Notes: a model not told the origin generated them from the letters alone. Counted from the stretch's first letter, positions 21,768 to 30,606 are shown. The stretch: 64,000 bases of DNA from CBDFHC01 sp965247585 (GCA_965247585.1 CBDFHC010000005.1:1-64000); one strand, 5' to 3'. Program-made: numbers and translations.

Positions 21768-22436
21768 GTGTTGTTTAGGGCAAAAGACCATCGACTAATT
21801 TCTCGGTCACTTGTCCCGATTCTGTTAGCCATCGTTTTGGTACCGGTGGTAGGAGTAGGCTGCTTACAAAGGACTTCTGGCGATGCCGACGTAAACGAGA
21901 CCATCCCACCCCCAGGGTACGAACAATTCTTAAGTGATCATCGCGAGATAAATTTCACTTTCTTCCATCCTACCTGGTGGGAGCTGATCCGAATTGAAGA
22001 TTTGGAGGATCTCACGGCGATCACCTTTATGGGTGATCTCGGGAACTACGACGACCTTGCTGTGTATATATATATTATCAATAACGAGAAGCGTAAGAAA
22101 AACGGGATAGCGGTCATTACTCCTGAGAAGGACCTTGAAGCACCGTTAGCTTATTGGAAACGCCAAAGGAATTTCAGACTGTTGCGGGATACCACTATCG
22201 ACTTTGGCGGTGTTGAAGCACTAGACGTTGAGTTAACTGCGGATGTCACAATGCTGCCACCTCCCGAGGAATGTGCCCGCGGTGGCTGTTATCGAACTAC
22301 CCGTGATCGTTTCATTGCCGCGGGATATTTGGGTAGGACCTATTCAATTCACATAGGAGCGTGGGCAGACCAGTATGAGGAACATACGGAGGAAATAGAA
22401 CGGTTCCTGGATAGCTTCCGTTTCATAGCTGATTAG
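21768..22436 (+). CDS. Lipoprotein, PsbP/DUF1795-like
   Basis: The product is 222 residues. An N-terminal basic region (RAKDHRLISR), hydrophobic core LVPILLAIVLVPVV and lipobox VGVGC (Cys about residue 32) indicate a lipoprotein. The mature part INFTFFHPTWWELIRIEDLE, FRLLRDTTIDFGGVEALDVE and IERFLDSFRFIAD follows the scheme of PsbP/DUF1795-like domains, in which a hydrophobic-acid patch precedes a C-terminal helix ending in SF. The start codon at 21768 is TTG; no strong ribosome site is seen. It is alone, at the end of the RHS region. Function unknown. Confidence 0.65.
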   Translation: MLFRAKDHRLISRSLVPILLAIVLVPVVGVGCLQRTSGDADVNETIPPPGYEQFLSDHREINFTFFHPTWWELIRIEDLEDLTAITFMGDLGNYDDLAVYIYIINNEKRKKNGIAVITPEKDLEAPLAYWKRQRNFRLLRDTTIDFGGVEALDVELTADVTMLPPPEECARGGCYRTTRDRFIAAGYLGRTYSIHIGAWADQYEEHTEEIERFLDSFRFIAD

Positions 22437-22446
22437 GGCAATTTGA

Positions 22447-22613
22447 GCCACCAGGACCACCGGGGAGCTCTAGCGTGGCTTATCGGCCAACCCCATCGCA
22501 TCGGCTTCTTGGACAGCGCCCTGGAGCACATCACCAGAACCCCCGGCGTCTGGGCCGCGTCCGGCGGGGAGATAATAGACTGGTACCGCAGCCCCGGGGC
22601 GAGGGGGAGCTAA
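22447..22613 (+). pseudogene. Polysaccharide deacetylase C-terminal remnant
   Basis: The segment reads WLIGQPHRIGFLDSALEHIT and then TPGVWAASGGEIIDWYRS before a TAA at 22611-22613. This is the usual end of NodB-type polysaccharide deacetylases (helix, then W-x-A-x-G-G-E-I-x-x-W). No N-terminal catalytic part is present, so it is a gene fragment. Confidence 0.6.
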
Positions 22614-22635
22614 TCGGCCTCTGGGCTGGATGTGG

Positions 22636-22709
22636 CGAGCGATACGGGACGCGAACCAGTGACCTCTGCGATGTCAACGCAGTGCTCTAACCAGCTAAGC
22701 TAACCGCCC
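22636..22709 (-). tRNA. tRNA-Val (anticodon GAC), diverged copy
   Basis: On the minus strand the acceptor GGGCGGT pairs with ATCGCTC by Watson-Crick and G-T pairs. The anticodon arm is CTGCG-TTGACAT-CGCAG. The T arm has one mismatch (T/C). The gene and its 5' flank resemble tRNA-Val(TAC) at 28596-28669, so the two are duplicates. A promoter is retained. Confidence 0.75.
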
Positions 22710-22721
22710 CCACTCTTTCCT

Positions 22722-22750
22722 ACTACACGAACGCCACCATTCCTCGTCAA
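22722..22750 (-). promoter_or_regulatory. Promoter of tRNA-Val(GAC)
   Basis: Minus strand TTGACG (22750-22745), 17-base spacer, TGTAGT (22727-22722), matching the arrangement at the other tRNA-Val. Confidence 0.65.
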
Positions 22751-22831
22751 CCTTGTCCTCGCACTCTATGGTGCCGCCTATGAGCACGCTCACGCCTTGT
22801 CCCGTCTGCCTGGGACCAATAGACTAGGATA

Positions 22832-23482
22832 ATGTGGCGCAGGTTGGCATGGTTGCTGCTGAAGGTCTCGCCGCTCCTTCTGGTCGCGGCCTGTGGCCAG
22901 TCGGACCTTTCGTCGGCCCCTACCGTAGCCTTTACACCTACGCCCGGCGCATTGTCTATTGCTACGTCAACGCCGGCGGACACTCCGGTGTCCGCCCAAA
23001 CGCATACGCCCGGGACACCGACCCTAGTCCCAGATGCCACCAATCAGCCCATCGCCACGCCGGAAGCCGGCTCAACACCCCCCGCGGCGGCCACGGGTGT
23101 CGCGGCCCCCTCGACCGCACCGGTCCTTTCCCTAACCCCACAGCCGAAGGTTACACCGCGGCAGCCGCAAGCGGAGACTCCCAGCACCGCTCCTACCACC
23201 ACCCCCTCTCCAGTTCCAGTCCCCGTGAATGAAACAGGGTTCCCGCTCAGCCTCCCTGCTGGATTTCGTATATCTCTCTTCACACAGGGACCCATCGGAC
23301 CTCTGAGGTTTATGGCCTTTTCCCCGGATGGAATCCTCTTTGTAAGCATGCCCAGCCGCTCCGGTCTATACAGTGGCAATCGTTCCGGAGGCGCGGTATT
23401 CGCGCTGCCTGATCGAGACGGGGACGGGGTGGTTGATGAGGTGTTGACCGCACTCAGCGGGCTCGGCAACCTCCCTCTGTAG
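22832..23482 (+). pseudogene. Lipoprotein with glucose/sorbosone dehydrogenase-like domain, truncated by IS3 copy 2
   Basis: The product starts MWRRLAWLLLKVSPLLLVAA with lipobox VAAC, then a Thr/Pro-rich linker of about 115 residues (many TPT and TPS units). A domain begins FPLSLPAGFRISLFTQGPIG and continues MAFSPDGILFVSMPSRSGLY and VFALPDRDGDGVVDEVLTAL. This is the first blade of a PQQ-type soluble glucose/sorbosone dehydrogenase (beta-propeller). The frame ends at TAG supplied by the left end of the IS (23480-23482). The rest of the propeller is absent on the other side of the IS, so the gene is broken. Confidence 0.75.
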
Positions 23483-23587
23483 AACGTCAGCGATAATGGG
23501 ACACATATGGGAGGTGGAAAACCCGAGAGTCTGAGAGTGGTGTGAGCTCCTGTAGTGAGGGTAGAGTACCTCAGGAAAGGAGCAGAA

Positions 23588-23995
23588 GTGTCCCAGCCAG
23601 ATACAGACAAAGCCAGGGTCGCAGACCGGCGGAGCGAGGAGACTCGTTCATTCGTCCGCCAGGTGAGAGCGGCAACGCGGCGCAAGTACACCCCTGAAGA
23701 GAAGATCCGCATTGTCTTGGAGGGTTTCCGTCGCGAGGTGACCGTGAACGACCTGTGCCGGCGGGAGGGTATCAAGCCCCACTCCTACTATGCATGGACC
23801 AAGGAGTTCATGGAGGCAGGTAAGGAGAGGTTGTCCCGCGACACCGTGCGAGATGCCACGCGGCAGGAGATCGTGGAGTTCAGGCGGGAGAACGGCGAGC
23901 TGAAACAGCTCGTTGGCGAGCTCTCACTCCAGGTGTCCCGTCTGAAAAAAACGGCCATCCCGACGCTGGTAGACGGCGCAGGTACCGCAGGATGA
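23588..23995 (+). CDS. IS3-family transposase OrfA (copy 2)
   Basis: I chose the GTG at 23588, at the place of the ATG in copy 1 and with AAAGGAG upstream. The protein has 135 residues, the same HTH (RRKYTPEEKIRIVLEGFRRE, VNDLCRREGI) and leucine-zipper C-terminus (EFRRENGELKQLVGELSLQV) as copy 1. The A7 run and the ATGA overlap with OrfB are kept. Confidence 0.8.
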   Translation: MSQPDTDKARVADRRSEETRSFVRQVRAATRRKYTPEEKIRIVLEGFRREVTVNDLCRREGIKPHSYYAWTKEFMEAGKERLSRDTVRDATRQEIVEFRRENGELKQLVGELSLQVSRLKKTAIPTLVDGAGTAG

Positions 23996-24981
23996 GTGCC
24001 CTTAAGAAGGCGACGATCCTGGCCAGTGTAGCCACATCACCACTGGCCAAGCGTCGGATGCTCAGAGACCTGGGTGTTCCCAAGAGCACCTACTACCGGT
24101 GGTTGAGACTACAACAACATCACCAAGACCTCGAGGATCGACCTGGAGTCAGCACCCCACCGTGGAACCGCCTTAGGTCTCAGGAGGAACGGTCGATCCT
24201 GGAAGCGGCCAGGGAGATGCCGGAGCTAAGTAGCCGCCAGTTGGCAGCGTGGACCACGGACAACCTGGGCTTCGCTGTATCCGAGTCCACTGTGTATCGC
24301 ATCCTGCGCAGGGAGGGTCTGGTGAAGTCACCCGAGATGCAGTTGAAGGCCTCTCAAGAGTACCACCGCAAGACCACTGGCCCTCACCAGATGTGGGCTA
24401 CCGATGCCTCCTACTTCAAGGTCATCGGATGGGGCTACTACTACCTGGTCACTGTGATGGACGACTATTCCCGCTTCATACTCTCCTGGAAGCTGCAGCG
24501 GGACATGACTACCGACTCTCTCATCGAGGTGGTCCAGGAGGCTGTAGACAAGACTGGCATGACCGAGGTCCCGGTGGCCGACCGGACCAGCTTGCTCTCG
24601 GACAACGGCTCAGGATATGTGTCCCGTGGCTTCAGAGACTACCTGCGCCTGGTGGGAATCAAGCACATCCGGGCTGCACCCTTCCACCCTCAGACCAACG
24701 GCAAGCTGGAGCGCTATCACCAGACTATCAAGAGAGACGTCAAGCAGGTCCCCTACGAGATGGCTTCCGATCTGGAGGCTGCCCTTGCCGCCTTCGTGGC
24801 CTACTACAACTACAGGCGCTATCACAAGGCGCTGGGCAATGTGACACCTGCAGATGTGCTCCACGGGAGGCGGGAACGGATACTGCAGCGCAGGAAGGAG
24901 GTGCAGGCTCACACAATCGAACGGCGAAGGCGCTACAACAAGACCCTCAGGGAGCTCACCAAGCCCTCTCCCGATCTCTAA
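23992..24981 (+). CDS. IS3-family transposase OrfB (copy 2)
   Basis: The product is 329 residues and about nine-tenths identical by eye to copy 1. Catalytic acids are present in MWATDASYFK, LLSDNGSGYVS and TNGKLERYHQT. The frame is intact, so the transposase may be functional and could also act on copy 1. Confidence 0.9.
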   Translation: MSALKKATILASVATSPLAKRRMLRDLGVPKSTYYRWLRLQQHHQDLEDRPGVSTPPWNRLRSQEERSILEAAREMPELSSRQLAAWTTDNLGFAVSESTVYRILRREGLVKSPEMQLKASQEYHRKTTGPHQMWATDASYFKVIGWGYYYLVTVMDDYSRFILSWKLQRDMTTDSLIEVVQEAVDKTGMTEVPVADRTSLLSDNGSGYVSRGFRDYLRLVGIKHIRAAPFHPQTNGKLERYHQTIKRDVKQVPYEMASDLEAALAAFVAYYNYRRYHKALGNVTPADVLHGRRERILQRRKEVQAHTIERRRRYNKTLRELTKPSPDL

Positions 24982-25024
24982 TCTCTCGGGTCTCAAAGTG
25001 TCCCACTTTCGCTGGTTGCCAACA

Positions 25025-25183
25025 CTCCGCCGCAGCACCTATCCGGTCCTCCGGCATCCCGCACAACCGAATGACGCAACCGTACCGTCGCCGCGGCACG
25101 GGCGCTGGCCGTGGTCGTAAAGGCCTTGAGAGACCAGTAATCCGTTGGGTTACCCGTCGCAGGAGGTACAACAGCGTCGGCAA
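25025..25183. other. Unassigned segment right of IS3 copy 2
   Basis: No gene or repeat is recognised. It does not continue the truncated dehydrogenase. It marks the junction between the accessory region and the core region. Confidence 0.4.
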
Positions 25184-25756
25184 TCAGTTACTTGTTAGAA
25201 TCCAGTCCACCGCACCGAAGATGGAGTCCGTGTAGTAATCGGCCGGTGGATCGATGGTTCTAACATCTGGCAAGCCGTTGGCAATCATGACGGTCCGGCA
25301 TCCGGCGGCGGCTCCCGCCTCTATGTCCGATTGACTGTCGCCAACCATAAACGACCGCTCCAGGCAGATGTTCAACTCGTGGCTGGACGTACGAATAAGC
25401 CCAGGTTTCGGCTTCCGGCATGAGCATCCATGATGCGGCAGGTGGGGGCAGTAGTATATCCCGTCGATCCGCGCCCCTCCCTCTCCCATTGCCGTCCGAA
25501 GATATTCGTGGATGGCGTCCAGCGTCTCTTTCGAGAAGTAGTCCCTAGAGATTCCCGACTGATTTGTTATCACCACCACCAAAAAGCCGGCCTGATTCAG
25601 GGCGCTGACGGCCTCAACAACCCTTGGCATTAGATGGAAGTCTTCCAGTCTGCGACAGTAGTCGACGTTGTAGTTAATGGTCCCGTCCCGGTCTAGAAAC
25701 ACCGCCCGGTGTAGTGTCGTTGGCGCATCCTGGCCGATCAAAGTAGCAGGGACCAT
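25184..25756 (-). CDS. gmhB: D-glycero-beta-D-manno-heptose 1,7-bisphosphate 7-phosphatase
   Basis: The product is 190 residues, a HAD phosphatase of the histidinol-phosphatase/GmhB type. Motif I is FLDRDGTI (20-27), motif II the Thr/Ser in VVVITNQSGI, motif III the Lys region CRKPKPGLI and motif IV MVGDSQSDIEAG. The zinc loop CPHLPHHGCSCRKPKPG is the family hallmark. It removes the C7 phosphate in ADP-heptose synthesis, or acts on a related sugar bisphosphate. No other heptose genes are next to it. The start could be the GTG/ATG at 25756 or an internal codon near the first motif. Confidence 0.85.
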   Translation of the reverse strand: MVPATLIGQDAPTTLHRAVFLDRDGTINYNVDYCRRLEDFHLMPRVVEAVSALNQAGFLVVVITNQSGISRDYFSKETLDAIHEYLRTAMGEGGARIDGIYYCPHLPHHGCSCRKPKPGLIRTSSHELNICLERSFMVGDSQSDIEAGAAAGCRTVMIANGLPDVRTIDPPADYYTDSIFGAVDWILTSN

Positions 25757-25947
25757 TGTAGCTGAACGATCCTCCTGTTTAAGCGAAGTTCATAGAATGC
25801 GGTGGTTAAAGCAGCAGGCGGAGGGCCGGGGTGGTGCGCTGCCATTCTAGCCGAAGGTTGGGTAGAATAGCCCATGGCGGCAGTGACTGGCACCACAAGG
25901 AATGAGAATTCAGGGTTGGGGAAAGAAGTGGGGGGGAAGGTGGGACA

Positions 25948-26098
25948 TGCTCTTTCCCCTCACACCCAGATTCTTCGATCCTCACGGGCCGACTCAGAAT
26001 CGATAATGTTGGCGACCAGCACCCGGGAGGATGAAAAGAGAGTGGCGGTATTGGACAGGTGGCGTAATGGGCTCGTCCTTCGAGAGCGCCAGGGCTTG
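25948..26098. repeat. Repeat family B (cacccagattcttcgat type)
   Basis: The block cacccagattcttcgatc...cgactcagaat followed by gggctcgtccttcgagagcgcc is one of at least six copies of this family in the window, all in the same orientation. It lies in the 670-base gap between gmhB and the hydrolase gene. Confidence 0.7.
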
Positions 26099-26160
26099 TG
26101 AACCAACCAATCTGGGACGGTGATAGCGGGCGCGAGGGTTGGACACGTAGAGAGGGTTGC

Positions 26161-26274
26161 GAATTACTGGTTGGTGACGCCCACCCAGGACCACCCAGTG
26201 GGGTTTAATTTCTGAGGGTCACCCTCAGACTCCCGGCAGAAGGGCTGTGCCTCTCTGCACTCCTCCTAGTTGGG
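26161..26274. repeat. Three-hairpin repeat A, degenerate copy
   Basis: Hairpin 2 is intact (CTGAGGG-TCA-CCCTCAG) and hairpin 3 is near GCAGAAGGGC...CTCTCTGC. Hairpin 1 is degenerate (ggttggtgacgcccaccc). First copy of the family from the left. Confidence 0.7.
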
Positions 26275-26280
26275 CGCAGA

Positions 26281-26370
26281 TAGAGTAGGGACGGTGCTAT
26301 TTTCATAGGAATGACAAGACATCTATGGACGCTCCAATGGCGATGAAGTAACGTGACCGGAGCCATGAAA
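26281..26370. repeat. Repeat family D, copy 1
   Basis: The segment tagagtagggacggtgct, attttcataggaatgac and agtaacgtgaccggag recurs at 48400-48475, with shorter parts at 43197 and 51000. It directly follows repeat A here and at 43.2 and 51.0 kb. Confidence 0.6.
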
Positions 26371-26427
26371 GCAGCCTGAAACGCGATTTTCCGGAGAATC
26401 CGGGCGAATGAGGTCAAGGAGGATGAT

Positions 26428-27198
26428 ATGCCCACCGCAGCGGTGAACGGGATAGAGATGTATTACGAGGTGTCCGGCGAGGGTCCGCCGCTGGTGTTTG
26501 CCCATGGGGCCGGAGGGAACCATGCGAGTTGGTGGCAACAGACGCCCTATTTTTCAAGGTCGTACCAGGTGGTGACGTTCGACCACCGCGGCTTCGGACA
26601 CTCCCGGGACGTGGCGAACGGACCTGGGGTGAGCGCCTTCGCGGACGACCTGGAGGGGTTGTTGGACCACCTGGGGATTGAGCAGACGGCGCTGGTGGCC
26701 CAGTCGATGGGCGGGTGGACGTGCCTGGCGTTCACGGCGCGCCACCCGGAGCGGGTGCGGGCGCTGGTGATGGCGGACACGCCGGGGGGCGTTGACGACC
26801 CCAGCGTTCGTGAGGTTGCCGCCGAGGTGGCGAAGACGAATGAGGGGGAGCCGCTGATGAACCGGGCGCTGGGAGCATCGTTTCAGAAGTTCCACCCGGC
26901 GGAGACGGAGCTATACAAGCTGATTTACAGCTTCAACCTTCCAACGCCGGACACCAGCGGGCTGCGGAGCGCCAAGGGGCCAACGGCGGCTGATCTGGCG
27001 GGGCTCTTAGTGCCGGTGTTGTTCCTGGTAGGTCAAGAGGACGTTTCCACGCCGCCCAAGGTTATAAAGGCGGCACACAAGCTTGTCCCGTCTTCCACGT
27101 ACGTGGAGGTGCCCGGCGCAGGCCATTCGGTGTACTTCGAGAAGCCGGAGGTTTTCAACTATCTGGTGGAGGACTTCCTGGCGAAGGCGCCGCGGTAA
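26428..27198 (+). CDS. Alpha/beta hydrolase
   Basis: The product is 256 residues, cytosolic. The catalytic triad is S93 in the nucleophile elbow AQSMGG, D205 in VGQEDVSTPP and H233 in GAGHSVYFE. The oxyanion motif HGAGGNHASW is at 26-35. The family includes esterases, haloperoxidase-like enzymes and C-C bond hydrolases such as MhpC and 3-oxoadipate lactonase. The substrate cannot be set from sequence. A ribosome site AAGGAGG lies seven to eight bases upstream of the ATG. It precedes an LLM oxidoreductase gene by 130 bases in the same direction, a pairing common in degradative gene sets. Confidence 0.85.
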   Translation: MPTAAVNGIEMYYEVSGEGPPLVFAHGAGGNHASWWQQTPYFSRSYQVVTFDHRGFGHSRDVANGPGVSAFADDLEGLLDHLGIEQTALVAQSMGGWTCLAFTARHPERVRALVMADTPGGVDDPSVREVAAEVAKTNEGEPLMNRALGASFQKFHPAETELYKLIYSFNLPTPDTSGLRSAKGPTAADLAGLLVPVLFLVGQEDVSTPPKVIKAAHKLVPSSTYVEVPGAGHSVYFEKPEVFNYLVEDFLAKAPR

Positions 27199-27327
27199 CG
27201 GGTCCCGGCAGGGGAGGCATGGGTTAGGTCCGCCGGGGGTATGCTAAGATGGCGGCGTTCTCAAGGGCGTGTCTAATGAGACACCGGGGCGCCCTGGGCT
27301 GAGATTACACAACGGAGGGACGCGAGA

Positions 27328-28479
27328 GTGGACGTCTATTTTTTCACCGAGATGCCGTATGCCGAGTTCGACGAGAGCGAAGCGGACAAGTACCCATCGA
27401 TGCGCCTGACGTTTCCGAACAGCTACTTCGACCCGAAAAAGGCGCATTTGCTGTTCCAACGATACCTGGACGAGTACCAGTACGCCGAGGAGATGGGTTG
27501 GGATGGGGTGATGACCAACGAGCACCATAACACGCCTTCGTGCATGGACGTGGAGGTGAATGTGATCAGCGGCATACTGGCGCGGATTACGAAGCGGGTG
27601 CCGATTCTGATCCTGGGGAACGTGATGCCCACCACGGATAATCCGACGAGGCTGGCGGAGGAGGTGGCGATGGTGGACGTGATTTCCGGCGGGCGGGTGA
27701 TTTCCGGGATAGTCCGTGGGATAGGGATTGAGACGTGGGCCTATAACACGAACCCCACCCAGAACCGGGAGAGGTTTGAGGAAGCACACGATCTGATGGT
27801 GAAAACGTGGACGACGCCGGGGCCGTTTCGGTGGGAGGGGAAGCATTTCCACTACCGAGTGGTCAACCCCTGGGTGCTGCCGATACAGAAGCCCCATCCG
27901 CCGATATGGACGCCGGGGACCGGCAGCCCGGAGACGGTGGAGTGGGCCGCGCGGCACCGGTACACGTATGCGGCGTTTTTGACGCCACTGGACGTGGCGG
28001 TGAAGCTGTTCGACATGTACCGCAGCGTGGCGGCGGAGGACGGCTGGGAGCCGGGGCCGGACAAGTTTGCGTTTCTGGTTACGTGCCACGTGAACGATAC
28101 GGACGAGAAGGCGTACGAGGAAGGGAAGCATTTCATGTGGCGGATGCGGCGACCGCTGGAGGGGCCGAAGGAGTATTTCGCGCCGCCGGGTTATGTAAGC
28201 CGCCGGGGAGGGGTGAATTTCAGCGCGGGGGCGCAGCGCGGGCAGACGCAGAGGGCTAAGGCGGTAAGCGAGCTGAGCTACGACGAGCTGATTGAGAGCA
28301 ATAGGATAATTGTTGGGAACCCGGACACGGTGATAAAGAAGCTGCGGCACATCAAGGATACCCTTGGGATTGGGGCGCTGATGCTGGAGTCGCAGGCGGG
28401 GAAGATGTCGCACGAGGCGACGATGCGCCACATAGAGCTGATGGGCCAAGAGGTAATCCCGGCGCTGAGGGAGAACTGA
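27328..28479 (+). CDS. LLM-class flavin-dependent oxidoreductase
   Basis: The product is 383 residues with the TIM-barrel layout of bacterial luciferase-like monooxygenases. The text YAEEMGWDGVMTNEHHNTPS, ILARITKRVPILILGNVMPT, PTRLAEEVAMVDVISGGRVI and GIVRGIGIETWAYNTNP is typical for the first half. The C-terminal SNRIIVGNPDTVIKKL-like segment (IIVGNPDTVIKKLRHIKDTL) is the usual end. It would use reduced FMN or F420 and oxygen to oxidise an organic substrate. The GTG start at 27328 has GGAGGGA upstream. Such enzymes are strongly expanded in SAR202-type Chloroflexota, which supports the taxonomic guess. Confidence 0.85.
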   Translation: MDVYFFTEMPYAEFDESEADKYPSMRLTFPNSYFDPKKAHLLFQRYLDEYQYAEEMGWDGVMTNEHHNTPSCMDVEVNVISGILARITKRVPILILGNVMPTTDNPTRLAEEVAMVDVISGGRVISGIVRGIGIETWAYNTNPTQNRERFEEAHDLMVKTWTTPGPFRWEGKHFHYRVVNPWVLPIQKPHPPIWTPGTGSPETVEWAARHRYTYAAFLTPLDVAVKLFDMYRSVAAEDGWEPGPDKFAFLVTCHVNDTDEKAYEEGKHFMWRMRRPLEGPKEYFAPPGYVSRRGGVNFSAGAQRGQTQRAKAVSELSYDELIESNRIIVGNPDTVIKKLRHIKDTLGIGALMLESQAGKMSHEATMRHIELMGQEVIPALREN

Positions 28480-28595
28480 GCCGAAGGGGCCTTGGCACGG
28501 AGCGCTCCAGCCTTGGTGGAGGTGGGTGACGCCGGCCCGGTACGTGGGGGAGAGCTGCCCGATGCCAGGGGGAAACGAGGCTGCTAATGGGATGG

Positions 28596-28669
28596 TGGGC
28601 GATACAGGACTCGAACCTGTGACCCCCTGCGTGTAAAGCAGGTGCTCTAACCAGCTGAGCTAACCGCCC
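28596..28669 (-). tRNA. tRNA-Val (anticodon TAC)
   Basis: Minus-strand cloverleaf: acceptor GGGCGGT/ATCGCCC, D arm ctcagctggttagag, anticodon arm CTGCT-TTACACG-CAG region with anticodon TAC, T arm ACAGGTTCGAGTCCTGT. CCA is not encoded. Confidence 0.95.
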
Positions 28670-28677
28670 ACTCTTCT

Positions 28678-28706
28678 ATTACACCAACGCTGCCATCCCT
28701 CGTCAA
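28678..28706 (-). promoter_or_regulatory. Promoter of tRNA-Val(TAC)
   Basis: Minus strand TTGACG (28706-28701), 17-base spacer, TGTAAT (28683-28678), nine bases before the tRNA. Confidence 0.75.
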
Positions 28707-28917
28707 CTTGCCGGCCGTCTATTTTGGGTCCAAGTCACGGGGCGTTGGATTAATAAATGGCCCGAGGTTCATCAGGCTCCAACTGGTTGCTCGATACTGA
28801 TGCGCGTACTCGGAAATGAATTCGCTGTGATGAACCTAGCATTGTAGTAAATGTCACATGCCAGTTGAGACCGGCACCACCGGGTATGAAAAAGGATTGG
28901 TCTGGTCCATCAGGTCC

Positions 28918-28980
28918 TTTGGACGGACGGAATGCGATATGGACTCGTCCCTCGAGAGCCTCAGGATGAGCGGGTTGGAG
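28918..28980. repeat. Repeat family B, 3' part
   Basis: The segment ggaatgcgatatggactcgt, ccctcgagagcctcaggatg and agcgggttggag corresponds to the right half of family B. Confidence 0.55.
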
Positions 28981-28994
28981 GAGCAGAAAGGGAC

Positions 28995-29115
28995 TGTGAA
29001 TCCTAGGCTGGTGGTTCCCACCATCCCGCCCAGGAAGGTTTTTAAAAACTATTTTCTGAGGGACACCCTCAGACTCCCGGCAGCCACCACCCAGGTTCCC
29101 TGCACTCTCCTGCAC
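28995..29115. repeat. Three-hairpin repeat A
   Basis: Hairpin 1 TGGTGG-TTC-CCACCA and hairpin 2 CTGAGGG-ACA-CCCTCAG are intact. Hairpin 3 is of the GCAG...CTGC form with weak inner pairing (accacccaggttccc). Confidence 0.8.
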
Positions 29116-29234
29116 GGTTGGTGATTATTGTGCGCTGGGAGCGCTTTTCAAAGGGCAGGCCGGGCTATTCTCGAGGCAATTGGGGCTGCAGGATGGATGG
29201 ACGCGGTATGAAATGATGCCGGCGGGGGTATGAA

Positions 29235-30380
29235 CTAGTCTTGGGAGCGCCCATCTGTCTGAAGTCGGTCAACGATGTGGCGGACTCGTTGGGCTTCCGA
29301 GCGGGGTATGACGAGGACGGCGTCCTGGGTTTCAACCACGATTACGTCTTCCATGCCCACGACGGCGACGAGGCGGTGTTGGGCGCTGACGAGGGAGTTG
29401 CGGGTGGAGTCCAATAGTACGTCGCCATGGCTGAGGTTGCCCTGGGGGTCTTTTTCGGCGATCTGCCAGACGGCAGACCAGGAGCCTACGTCGGACCAGC
29501 CGACGTCAAGGGGGACGACAGCACAGCCTGCCGAGGTCACGCCATACTTGGAGACGGTACGGCGGCTTGCCGCGGCAGCAAGGGGCTCAATAACGGCGTG
29601 ATCGATGGACTTAGGGGGACAGGCGAGGAAAGAGTCGGTGTCTGGCCGGAGAATGGGGCCGTCGATTTGGGAACGGTCGAAGGCGTTGCGGCAGGCCTGT
29701 AAGATATCCGGGCGCCAGCGGTGCAGTTCCGCGAGCCAGACTGAGGGGCGCATAACAAAGATGCCACTGTTCCAGAGGTATAGGCCGGAGCTTACGAACG
29801 TTTCGGCGGTGGAAGAGTCGGGTTTTTCGGTAAAGGAGTCCATAAGCAGGGGTGCAGGACCAGGGGCGTCAGGGTGCGGCAGCGGACCGGCGGTGCGGAT
29901 GTAGCCGTAGCCGGATTCGGGGGAGGTTGGGACGATTCCAAAGGTGACGATATAACCCTCTTGGGCAGGGAAGGCAGCGGCGTTGACGGCCGACTGGAAT
30001 GCAGTTAGGTCCTGGATGAAGTGGTCCGAGGGCATGACGAGGATGAGTCCTTCTTCAGGCTGGGAATGTAGCAGCCAGAGGGCGGCAAGGGCCAGGGCGG
30101 GGGCGGTGCTTCGGCCTTCGGGCTCAAGGATGCAGCTGGCGAGCCCGGCGCCGAGGCCTTCGGACTGCTGGAGGACGAGGTCCAGGTGAGCCGCGTTGGA
30201 GACCACCACGGGTGGAACGATGTTAGGCATGCCGTGGAGCCGCTGGAGGGCCTGTTGGAAGAGGCTGCCCTGCCCGACGAGGGAGAGGAACTGCTTGGGG
30301 CGGCTTCGCCGGGAGAGGGGCCAGAGACGGGCGCCGACGCCGCCGGCGAGGATGACGGGGTGGATTAGGGTTTCTGACAT
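29235..30380 (-). CDS. manC: Mannose-1-phosphate guanylyltransferase
   Basis: I chose the ATG at 30380 (MSETLIHPVILAGGVGARLW), giving 381 residues. The nucleotidyltransferase signature GGVGARLWPLSRRSRPKQFL opens the protein. It is followed by PSDHFI (the metal/nucleotide region) and FTEKPD, and later GVTSAGCAVVPLDVGWSDVG, the sugar-binding part. The enzyme makes GDP-mannose from mannose-1-phosphate and GTP for glycan synthesis. The C-terminal left-handed helix region ends about residue 370; the phosphomannose isomerase domain of two-domain ManC/AlgA proteins is absent. The gene stands alone among repeats. Confidence 0.88.
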   Translation of the reverse strand: MSETLIHPVILAGGVGARLWPLSRRSRPKQFLSLVGQGSLFQQALQRLHGMPNIVPPVVVSNAAHLDLVLQQSEGLGAGLASCILEPEGRSTAPALALAALWLLHSQPEEGLILVMPSDHFIQDLTAFQSAVNAAAFPAQEGYIVTFGIVPTSPESGYGYIRTAGPLPHPDAPGPAPLLMDSFTEKPDSSTAETFVSSGLYLWNSGIFVMRPSVWLAELHRWRPDILQACRNAFDRSQIDGPILRPDTDSFLACPPKSIDHAVIEPLAAAASRRTVSKYGVTSAGCAVVPLDVGWSDVGSWSAVWQIAEKDPQGNLSHGDVLLDSTRNSLVSAQHRLVAVVGMEDVIVVETQDAVLVIPRSEAQRVRHIVDRLQTDGRSQD

Positions 30381-30529
30381 GGGGGTTTGGGGAGCTGGGG
30401 GGCGCGGACAGTTAATGGGCAGCCCGATTATATGAGACCTGGATGAGGGGGTCAATTTGGCCGTTGGGGCCCAACCGGGATTTTCAAAGCGCTCAGTGCT
30501 TGTGAAGCAATCAAGCTGGCACAGCGAAA

Positions 30530-30606
30530 GTGGGCGCCAGGGTTGTTTGTGCTCTCCCACCACACCCAGATTCTTCGATCTTCACGGGCGGACTCAGAAT
30601 GACATG
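30530..30606. repeat. Repeat family B, left part
   Basis: The segment gggcgccagggttg, cacacccagattcttcgatc and ggactcagaatgacatg matches other B copies. It lies in a 1.57-kb gap (30381-31948) with no gene between manC and the desaturase. Confidence 0.7.

Larger units (their letters stand above)
23478..25024 (+). mobile_element. IS3-family insertion sequence, copy 2
   Basis: The element is 1547 bp with the same ends (TGTAGAACGTCAGCG... and ...TTGCCAACA) as copy 1 at 3531-5078. It differs at many positions, so the copies are not recent duplicates. No direct repeat flanks it (acctccctc on the left, ctccgccgc on the right), and the interrupted gene does not resume on the right. Confidence 0.85.

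Noticed and set aside
27244..28449. 401-aa minus-strand open frame
   Set aside because: It is antisense to the LLM oxidoreductase and is Arg/His/Pro-rich, as expected from a GC-rich shadow.
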